Positions 1 through 5,724 of a DNA stretch of 64,000 bases are shown in pieces. Both the position numbers and the translations under genes were made by a program. The notes beneath the pieces were generated by a model. That model saw only the letters and a list, made by a program, of their open reading frames with translations. It was not told the origin of the DNA and searched no databases. The stretch is from Chloroflexota bacterium. GTDB taxonomy: Bacteria > Chloroflexota > Limnocylindria > Limnocylindrales > CSP1-4. The stretch is taken from contig JACPOS010000017.1 of NCBI GenBank assembly GCA_016191395.1, positions 1 through 64,000 on the forward strand, given 5' to 3'. Numbering within the stretch: position 1 is the first letter of the stretch; each line of letters opens with the position of its first letter.

Positions 1-134
1 AGGTTGCCCTGCACCGCTTCGTCCGCTACTACAACGACGAGCGCCCGCATCTCGGGCTCGGCGGTCAGACGCCTCGGCAGCGGTTGGTGGTCAAGTTGGC
101 CGCCTGACCGTCACCAACGTCTTGGGGGACTACA
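1..134 (+). mobile_element. right end of an IS481-like insertion sequence
   Basis: The first 107 bases encode the C-terminus of an integrase-core transposase. They are followed by about 27 non-coding bases ending in ACTACA. Read inward from the end, this starts TGTAGTCCCCCAAGACG, which fits the TGT...ACA ends known for IS481-type elements. The next bases are CCTAG; IS481 elements are known to favour CTAG targets. The left end lies outside the window, so completeness, copy number and terminal repeat cannot be judged. The family assignment is inferred from a short fragment. Confidence 0.6.
3..107 (+). CDS. transposase C-terminal fragment (integrase core, cut by window edge)
   Basis: Frame 3 is open from the window edge to a TGA at 105-107 and encodes the last 34 residues of a DDE transposase. 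The signature YYNDERPHLGLGGQTPRQRL is the usual C-terminus of the rve integrase core in IS481/IS3-type transposases, including the helix with the catalytic-Glu neighbourhood motif Y-N-x-x-R-P-H. Only the end is visible, so activity cannot be assessed. Confidence 0.75.
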   Translation, partial: VALHRFVRYYNDERPHLGLGGQTPRQRLVVKLAA

Positions 135-135
135 C

Positions 136-918
136 CTAGCCCTCGGCGAGCGGCACGCCCATGACGTTGAAGCCCCCGTCCACGTAGACGACCTCGCCGG
201 TCACCGCGCTCGACAGGTCGGAGGCGAGCCAGAGCGCCGTCTTGCCGACGTCCTCGATGGTGATGTTCGAACGGAGCGGGGCCAGCTCCGGGAACGAGCC
301 GTACATCCCCTTGAAGCCGGCGATGCCCGCGGCCGCGAGCGTTCGGATGGGGCCGGCGGAGATCGCGTTGACGCGGATCCCCTGCGGCCCAAGGTCGGCG
401 GCGAGATACCGGACGGATGCCTCCAGCGCCGCCTTTGCGACGCCCATCACGTTGTAGTGGGCGACCACCTTCTCCGCGCCGTAGTAGCTCAGCGTCAGCA
501 CGGATGAACCCTGGTGCATGAACGGCCGCGCTTCGCGCACCAGCGCGACGAGCGAGTACGCCGAGACGTCCATCGCGAGCGCGAAGCCGTCGCGCGAGGT
601 GTTCGCGAACTCGCCGTCCAGGTCCTCGCGCTTGGCGTACGCGAGGGCGTGGACGAGGATGTCGATGTCGCCGTACTGGTCGCCCCATTTCGACATGACC
701 GCAGCGATCTGCTCGTCCGACTGGACGTCGCAGGCCTCGACGAAGGTCGCGCCGATGGATGTCGCGAGCGGTCGCACCCGCCGCTCGATCAGGGACTCGA
801 CGGACGAGAAGCCGAGCGTCGCGCCCTGCTCGTGGAGCGCCTTCGCGATGCCCCACGCGATTGAGTGGTCGTTCGCGACGCCGAAGATCAGCGCCTTCTT
901 GCCGTCGAGCAGGCCCAT
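136..918 (-). CDS. fabI: enoyl-[acyl-carrier-protein] reductase (NADH), FabI type
   Basis: Reduces trans-2-enoyl-ACP to acyl-ACP in the last step of type II fatty-acid elongation, in the cytoplasm. The 260 residues match the usual FabI length. The N-terminus has the atypical SDR cofactor loop of FabI (GVANDHSIAWGIAKAL), and the catalytic pair is Tyr-x6-Lys in HYNVMGVAK, followed by the substrate-loop region AGPIRTLAAAGI. The start at 918 is chosen because GGAGG lies about 5-9 nt upstream and MGLLDGKK is the normal FabI N-terminus; an upstream in-frame ATG would add 31 unlikely residues. The stop codon overlaps the CTAG at the IS junction, so the element inserted without changing the protein. 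It is transcribed divergently from the HAD gene. Confidence 0.93.
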   Translation of the reverse strand: MGLLDGKKALIFGVANDHSIAWGIAKALHEQGATLGFSSVESLIERRVRPLATSIGATFVEACDVQSDEQIAAVMSKWGDQYGDIDILVHALAYAKREDLDGEFANTSRDGFALAMDVSAYSLVALVREARPFMHQGSSVLTLSYYGAEKVVAHYNVMGVAKAALEASVRYLAADLGPQGIRVNAISAGPIRTLAAAGIAGFKGMYGSFPELAPLRSNITIEDVGKTALWLASDLSSAVTGEVVYVDGGFNVMGVPLAEG

Positions 919-1044
919 CCAGTCCTCCGTCGTTGCGCGTCCCGTCCCGAGTGCCGGCGAAGTGTGCGGTCGCGGGCAGGCGCCGAGCACGAAGTTCGTG
1001 CACACGTGCACCGATCAACGTGCTTCGAGCGATCAGCCCGAGCC

Positions 1045-1050
1045 TACCAT
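1045..1050 (+). promoter_or_regulatory. putative -10 element (TACCAT) of the HAD gene, leaderless
   Basis: TACCAT is followed by 8 nt and then the ATG at 1059, so transcription would start on or next to the start codon. It lies in the 140-nt divergent region between fabI and the HAD gene. No Shine-Dalgarno sequence precedes the ATG. No convincing -35 was seen. Confidence 0.45.
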
Positions 1051-1058
1051 TCGCCCTC

Positions 1059-1934
1059 ATGGAAAGGACCGGCAGCGGTGATCTCGAGGCGGCGCTCGCG
1101 GGCGTCCGGGCGTTCGTCCTCGACGCGGATGGCGTGCTCATGTACCGCGGCGCGCCGATCCCCGGCTCGCCGGAGGCCACGGTAGAGCTCCACCGGCGCG
1201 GGATCCCGTACCGCGTGGTGACCAACTTCTCGTCCGCCCACCGGTCCAGCCTCGCGGCATTCTTCGGCAAGGCCACGGGCCTGACGGTCGATCCGAACGA
1301 GATCATCACCGCGGCGTGGGCGGCCGCGGCGTACACCGCGGCCCATCACTCCGGCGCGCCGCTGCTCGTCCTGGCCGCGCCGGACGCGCTCCGGGAGTGG
1401 GCCGGCCAGGAGGTCCTCACGCCGGCCGAGGCAGACGCACGTCCCGAGCCGGTCGCCGCCGTCGTCATCGGCGACGCGGGCGACGACCTCTCGTTCGCCA
1501 ATCTCGACATCGCCTTCCGACAGCTTCGGAATGGCGCCGAGTTCGTCGCCATGCATCGCAACCCCTGGTGGATGACGCCGAAGGGCTTCACGCTCGACGC
1601 CGGCAGCGTCGTCGCTGGCCTGGAATTCGCGCTGGGACGGCGCGCGGTGATCTGCGGGAAGCCCTCCCCGGTCGTGTTCCGGCAGGCCGTCGCGGAGCTG
1701 CGTGCCGAGCTCGCTGGGCGACCGGACGGGAGCGGCGGCCCTCGCCTCCGTGCCGCCGATGTCGCCATGGTCGGCGACGACCCCCGCGCGGACATTGCCG
1801 CGGCACGGCGTGTCGGCCTCAGGGGCTTCCTCGTGCTGACCGGCAAGGTCACCCCCGCGGAGGCCGCGCGGAGCGTCGTCCGGACGGACGGCGTCGCTCG
1901 TGACCTCGCGGAGATCGTCGCGGCCTTGCCGTAG
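1059..1934 (+). CDS. HAD-IIA family hydrolase (NagD/PGP-like phosphatase)
   Basis: Cytoplasmic phosphatase of the haloacid dehalogenase superfamily, subclass IIA, 291 residues, close to the family's usual size. Motif I is DADGVL with nucleophile Asp22 and acid Asp24. Motif II is the VTNFSS segment, motif III the Lys in GKPSP, and motif IV is GDDPRADIAAARRVG near the C-terminus. Relatives dephosphorylate p-nitrophenyl phosphate, UMP/GMP or phosphoglycolate; the physiological substrate cannot be read from sequence. Start chosen at 1059 because the family domain begins about 15 residues later and a -10 hexamer sits just upstream; a longer upstream frame only runs antisense to fabI. Confidence 0.85.
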   Translation: MERTGSGDLEAALAGVRAFVLDADGVLMYRGAPIPGSPEATVELHRRGIPYRVVTNFSSAHRSSLAAFFGKATGLTVDPNEIITAAWAAAAYTAAHHSGAPLLVLAAPDALREWAGQEVLTPAEADARPEPVAAVVIGDAGDDLSFANLDIAFRQLRNGAEFVAMHRNPWWMTPKGFTLDAGSVVAGLEFALGRRAVICGKPSPVVFRQAVAELRAELAGRPDGSGGPRLRAADVAMVGDDPRADIAAARRVGLRGFLVLTGKVTPAEAARSVVRTDGVARDLAEIVAALP

Positions 1935-1980
1935 GGAAGCCCCACCAGCCAGAGGGCGCTTCCTCGTTTGTTCTCGGGCG

Positions 1981-1986
1981 TAGACT
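1981..1986 (+). promoter_or_regulatory. putative -10 element (TAGACT) of the aldehyde dehydrogenase gene
   Basis: TAGACT lies 66 nt upstream of the ATG at 2053. The identical hexamer recurs before the cupredoxin (3690) and the aminotransferase (4221), which suggests a common housekeeping promoter type. The implied leader is about 60 nt. Confidence 0.4.
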
Positions 1987-2052
1987 GGCCCCAATCACCC
2001 TGCAGCCCGCGCTGGCGGGCGCGCCAACCTCCCACCACATCCCGGAGATCCG

Positions 2053-3636
2053 ATGACGACCGAGGCCCGACCCCGCATCAAGATCACGTACGCGACGCTC
2101 CGTAACGACAACGAGGAGCTGCACGCCCTGTACGAAGCCGGCGTCGTCGAGGCCCGCGCAGGGCTCGGGGCGCATCACCAGAACTACATCAACGGTCGGT
2201 GGGTGGACGGCTCGGCGGGGACGTTCGAGGCGCGCTCGCCGATCGACCGCGAGATGGTCATCGGGACGTTCGCCAAGGGTGACCGCGCGGACACGCAGCA
2301 GGCCATCGCCGCCGCCCGTACCGCGGCGCCGGCGTGGCGCCACACGCCGTGGCAGGAGCGGCTCGCGATCATGCGTCGCGCCGCCGAGTTCATCTCTGAG
2401 CGCCAGATGCGCTACGGCGCGGACATGGCGTTCGAGGTCGGCAAGAACCGGCTGGAGGCGCTCGGCGAGGTCGAGGAGGCCGCCGACCTGATCCGCTACT
2501 ACGCCCAGACCGTCGACGACAACAACGGCTACGACCACCCGATGGACAACCTGGGTGACGCTGCCGTCCACACCCGCTCCATCCTCAAGCCGCACGGCGT
2601 CTTCGCCGTCATCAGCCCGTTCAACTTCCCGATGGCCCTGTCCACCGGCCCGGTTGCGGGCGCCCTCCTGGCGGGCAATACGGCGGTCCTCAAGCCCGCG
2701 ACCACGTCCCCGCTGTCCGCCGTCAACCTGATCCACGCCCTGGAGGACGCAGGCGTCCCGGCGGGCGTCGTGAACCTCGTGATGGGACCCGGCGAGACGG
2801 TCGGCGAGGAGCTCCAGTCCAACCCCGGCATCGACGGCATCGTCTTCACCGGCTCGTACGAAGTCGGGATGCGGCTTTTCCGGGGCTTCTCCAAGGACTG
2901 GCCGCGGCCGTGCATCGTGGAGATGGGCGGCAAGAACCCGGCCATCGTCTCGCGCAAGGCGGACCTCGAGGAGGCGGCCGAGGGGATCATGCGCAGCGCG
3001 TTCGGCTTCGGCGGACAGAAGTGCTCGGCGAACTCACGCGTGTACGTCGAGCGCCCGGTGCATGACGAACTGGTCCGCATGCTCGTGGAGAAGACCGAGA
3101 AGCTGACGGTGGGCGACCCGATCGATCCCAGGAACTGGCTGGGCCCGATCATCGACCAGAAGGCGGTCGACCGGCACCAGCAGGCCGTCTCCGAGGTTCG
3201 CCGCGACGGCATGGTCTACACCGGCGGCGAGCACCTCACCGACGGCGACCTGTCGCGCGGCTTCTACGTCGAGCCGACCGTCGTCGGCAACCTGCCGGCT
3301 TCCCACCGCGTGTTCCAGGACGAGCTGTTCGCCCCGTTCACGGCGGTCCAGCCGGTGGATTCGCTGGACGAGGCACTCCGACTCGCCAATGACTCCATCT
3401 ATGGGCTGACGGCCGGCGTCTACAGCGAGGACGAGGGCGAGGTCGCCCGCTTCCTCGACGAGGCACAGGCGGGTGTCCTGTACGTCAACCGTCGCGCGGG
3501 CGCGACCACCGGCGCATGGCCGGGCGTCCAGGCGTTCGGCGGCTGGAAGGGCTCCGGCTCCACCGGCAAGAGCGGCCTGTCGCGCTACTACGTCGCCCAG
3601 TTCCTCCGGGAGCAGAGCCACACCGTCGTCGACTGA
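2053..3636 (+). CDS. aldehyde dehydrogenase, L-glutamate-5-semialdehyde (P5C) dehydrogenase-like
   Basis: NAD(P)-dependent ALDH of 527 residues, probably oxidising glutamate-5-semialdehyde to glutamate. The Rossmann entry is GVFAVISPFNFPMAL, the general-base Glu lies in CIVEMGGKNPAIV, and the catalytic Cys324 lies in FGGQKCSANSRVYVER. A long N-terminal arm (about 45 residues before YINGRW) and the GAWPGVQAFGGWKGSGSTGKS tail region resemble RocA/PutA-type P5C dehydrogenases more than succinate-semialdehyde enzymes. An ornithine-type aminotransferase at 4273 would supply the same semialdehyde, which supports the call, but substrate specificity is inferred. The start is ATG 2053 with a CGGAG-type ribosome site just upstream. 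Confidence 0.85.
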   Translation: MTTEARPRIKITYATLRNDNEELHALYEAGVVEARAGLGAHHQNYINGRWVDGSAGTFEARSPIDREMVIGTFAKGDRADTQQAIAAARTAAPAWRHTPWQERLAIMRRAAEFISERQMRYGADMAFEVGKNRLEALGEVEEAADLIRYYAQTVDDNNGYDHPMDNLGDAAVHTRSILKPHGVFAVISPFNFPMALSTGPVAGALLAGNTAVLKPATTSPLSAVNLIHALEDAGVPAGVVNLVMGPGETVGEELQSNPGIDGIVFTGSYEVGMRLFRGFSKDWPRPCIVEMGGKNPAIVSRKADLEEAAEGIMRSAFGFGGQKCSANSRVYVERPVHDELVRMLVEKTEKLTVGDPIDPRNWLGPIIDQKAVDRHQQAVSEVRRDGMVYTGGEHLTDGDLSRGFYVEPTVVGNLPASHRVFQDELFAPFTAVQPVDSLDEALRLANDSIYGLTAGVYSEDEGEVARFLDEAQAGVLYVNRRAGATTGAWPGVQAFGGWKGSGSTGKSGLSRYYVAQFLREQSHTVVD

Positions 3637-3689
3637 GGTTCGTCGGCCGGAACCGCCCCGGGGACCGCGCGCGCCGTACCGCCGCTGGC

Positions 3690-3695
3690 TAGACT
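3690..3695 (+). promoter_or_regulatory. putative -10 element (TAGACT) of the cupredoxin gene
   Basis: TAGACT is separated by 8 nt from an ATG at 3704, which would make that ATG a leaderless start. The hexamer is the same as at 1981 and 4221. Confidence 0.4.
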
Positions 3696-3703
3696 CCGCC
3701 GCC

Positions 3704-3846
3704 ATGAGCGGCCGTTCGCGGGCCGACATCACCCTGCGAGGAGGCATCCGGCGGCCCGACGGCATGCGGTCCAAAGGCGGTTCCTGCTGCTTGCCGCGTT
3801 CACGGCGCTGACGAGCGCGTGCGCGGGCCAGGCACCGGCGACGCAG
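3704..3846 (+). other. frameshifted leader of the cupredoxin lipoprotein
   Basis: ATGs at 3704 and 3764 are in the wrong frame for the cupredoxin. In the cupredoxin frame, bases 3778-3846 encode a hydrophobic stretch (RFLLLAAFTALTSACAG) that looks like a signal peptide with a degenerate lipobox around T-S-A-C, but no start codon precedes it. Adding one A to the AAA run at 3773-3775 would join the frames and give MRSKRRFLLLAAFTALTSAC, a textbook lipoprotein leader. This is either an assembly/sequencing error in the A run or a real frameshift that abolishes export. Confidence 0.55.
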
Positions 3847-4206
3847 GTGGCGACCGCCGCGCCGACGGCCGCGCCGACGCCGTTCGCGGGACGGACGCTG
3901 GAGATCTCGGCGACCAACAACGTCTTCAGCATCAAGGACGTCGAGGTCGCGGCGGGCCAGGACTTCGAGATCACCTTCAAGAACAACGACGACGGGAGTC
4001 ACGCGATCTACGTGACCGAAGGCGTCCGGCCGATCGTCATGCAGTCGCTGGACGACTATCGGAACGGGCCGTACCCGTTCAAGGGCGAGTACATCAAGGG
4101 GCCGTCCGCCTCGACCACCTACCACGTGGCCGCGCTGGCGGCCGGTGCCTACCAGTTCTTCTGCCCACCGCACCGGGACATGGTCATCTCATTGACGGTC
4201 AAGTAG
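3847..4206 (+). CDS. cupredoxin-domain (blue copper) protein, probably a lipoprotein
   Basis: About 120 residues remain in frame, comprising an Ala/Thr/Pro spacer (residues 1-14) and one cupredoxin fold. Type-1 copper ligands are visible: His in GSHAIYV and the C-terminal cluster CPPHRDM, giving Cys, His and Met. Such proteins carry electrons outside the membrane. The GTG at 3847 is only the first possible start in this frame; the real N-terminus is probably the lipoprotein leader described at 3704-3846, which needs a one-base correction. It sits between the ALDH and the aminotransferase but has its own promoter-like hexamer, so a metabolic link is not implied. Confidence 0.75.
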   Translation: MATAAPTAAPTPFAGRTLEISATNNVFSIKDVEVAAGQDFEITFKNNDDGSHAIYVTEGVRPIVMQSLDDYRNGPYPFKGEYIKGPSASTTYHVAALAAGAYQFFCPPHRDMVISLTVK

Positions 4207-4220
4207 CAGGCGCCCGCTGC

Positions 4221-4226
4221 TAGACT
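4221..4226 (+). promoter_or_regulatory. putative -10 element (TAGACT) of the aminotransferase gene
   Basis: TAGACT lies 15 nt after the cupredoxin stop codon. The predicted transcript begins near 4233, so the inverted repeat at 4241-4257 would lie in the early leader. Confidence 0.4.
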
Positions 4227-4240
4227 CGGAGTATCCAACC

Positions 4241-4257
4241 TGCATAGACCCTATGCA
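4241..4257 (+). promoter_or_regulatory. inverted repeat TGCATAG-N3-CTATGCA, candidate operator
   Basis: A perfect 7-bp inverted repeat with a 3-nt spacer lies between the putative -10 (4221) and the GTG start (4273). Its AT-rich centre is unusual for this window. The size and position fit a repressor site just downstream of the promoter, for example for a GntR- or Lrp-type regulator, but no adjacent regulator identifies the ligand. There is no run of T, so it is not a good terminator. Confidence 0.4.
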
Positions 4258-4272
4258 TTCCGAGGTGCTTCG

Positions 4273-5655
4273 GTGGCCCAGTCCGCTTCCTCGCTCGACC
4301 GCGCGTCGATGCCCATCGCCGATCGACCGCTGCCGGACCTGATCACGGAGATCCCGGGTCCGAAGGCGCGCGAGCACGTCAAGTTCGACGAGGAATGGAC
4401 CTCGCCCAGCCTGCCGCGCGCGTACCCGATCGTCCCGGTTCGGGGCCTGGGCATGGCCATCGAGGACATCGACGGCAACCTGTTCCTGGACTTCGCGGCC
4501 GGTATCGCGGTGAACTCCACCGGCCACGGCCACCCGGCGGTCGTCGGTGCGATCAAGGAGCAGGCGGCGGACCTGATCCACTACTCCGCGTCGGACTTCT
4601 ACCTGCCCATCTACGCGCAGACGGCCGCGGCGATGGCGCGCATCGCGCCCATGTCCGGCAAGCTCCGGACGTACCTCGGCAACTCCGGCGCCGAGGCGGT
4701 CGAGGTGGCGATGAAGCTGGCCCGGCACTACACCGGCCGGCCGTACATTGTGGGCTTCCTCGGCGGCTTCCATGGCCGGACGTACGGCGCCGTATCGCTG
4801 ACGGCCTCCAAGGCGAAGTACCACGCGGGCTTCAACCCGCTCCTGCCCGGCATCTATCACGCGCCGTTCGGGAAGGTCGAGGACCTCAAGTGGTTCGACG
4901 ACGTCCTGTTCAACCGCCTGGCCCCGGCCAACGAGGTCGCGGCCGTCGTGATCGAGCCGATCCAGGGCGAGGGCGGCTACATCGTCCCCGAGGACGGGTT
5001 CCTCCAGGGCCTTCGCGAGCTGTGCACGAAGCACGGCATCCTGCTCGTCGTCGACGAGATCCAGTCCGGCGCCGGCCGAACGGGCAAGATGTGGGCGATC
5101 GATCACTGGGACGTGGAGCCGGACATCCTGCTCGCAGCCAAGGGCATCGCCAGCGGCATGCCGCTGAGCGCCATGGTCGCACGGGCGGAGATCATGGAGC
5201 ACTGGGGGATCGGCGCCCACGGCTCGACCTACGGCGGCAACCCCGTCGCCTGCGCGGCGGCCCTCGCCACCATCGAGCTGCTCGAGGGCGGGCTCATCGA
5301 CAATGCGGCCGTGCGCGGCGAGCAGGCGATGGCCGGCCTTCGCACGATCATGGGCAGGTTCCCGAAGAGCGTCCTCGACGTCCGCGGGAAGGGCCTGATG
5401 ATCGGCATCGAGTTCGCCGATCCGAAGCTTGCGGAAGAGGTCCAATGGGCCTGCTTCCAGCGCGGGCTGCTCGTCCTGGAGTGCGGCAAGCAGACGGTCC
5501 GCCTGTGCCCGCCGCTGGTCGCATCCGCGTCGGACATCGACACCGGCATCCGGATCTTCGGCGAGGCCGTCGAAGCGGTCGCGACGCACCCGTCGGAGAT
5601 CGCCCGTCAGGCAGCCGCCGCCGGCGCGATGCACGAGGGCGAGGTCGCCGGCTAG
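4273..5655 (+). CDS. class III aminotransferase, ornithine/4-aminobutyrate type
   Basis: PLP-dependent omega-aminotransferase of 460 residues. It has the phosphate-binding GNSGAEAVEVAMKLAR motif, the GGFHGRTYGA segment, the DEIQSGAGRTGKMWA cofactor motif and the Schiff-base Lys290 in AAKGIASGMPLSAM. The N-terminus (ITEIPGPKAREHVKFDEEW) resembles the archaeal-type branch that includes ornithine aminotransferase and broad-specificity acyl-amino-acid enzymes. With the P5C-dehydrogenase-like ALDH at 2053 it could convert ornithine via glutamate semialdehyde to glutamate; this pathway is inferred. The start is a GTG at 4273 with GAGGTG upstream. Confidence 0.85.
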   Translation: MAQSASSLDRASMPIADRPLPDLITEIPGPKAREHVKFDEEWTSPSLPRAYPIVPVRGLGMAIEDIDGNLFLDFAAGIAVNSTGHGHPAVVGAIKEQAADLIHYSASDFYLPIYAQTAAAMARIAPMSGKLRTYLGNSGAEAVEVAMKLARHYTGRPYIVGFLGGFHGRTYGAVSLTASKAKYHAGFNPLLPGIYHAPFGKVEDLKWFDDVLFNRLAPANEVAAVVIEPIQGEGGYIVPEDGFLQGLRELCTKHGILLVVDEIQSGAGRTGKMWAIDHWDVEPDILLAAKGIASGMPLSAMVARAEIMEHWGIGAHGSTYGGNPVACAAALATIELLEGGLIDNAAVRGEQAMAGLRTIMGRFPKSVLDVRGKGLMIGIEFADPKLAEEVQWACFQRGLLVLECGKQTVRLCPPLVASASDIDTGIRIFGEAVEAVATHPSEIARQAAAAGAMHEGEVAG

Positions 5656-5708
5656 TCACGCCCGGTTTCGGGGGGAGAGATCGGCGGCTTCGATCTTGCG
5701 CCACACGG

Positions 5709-5714
5709 TACTCT
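5709..5714 (+). promoter_or_regulatory. putative -10 element (TACTCT) of the tandem LuxR-ATPase operon
   Basis: TACTCT is followed by 10 nt and the ATG at 5725, so the leader would be only a few bases long. No Shine-Dalgarno sequence is present between the two. Confidence 0.4.
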
Positions 5715-5724
5715 CCGGCAGATC

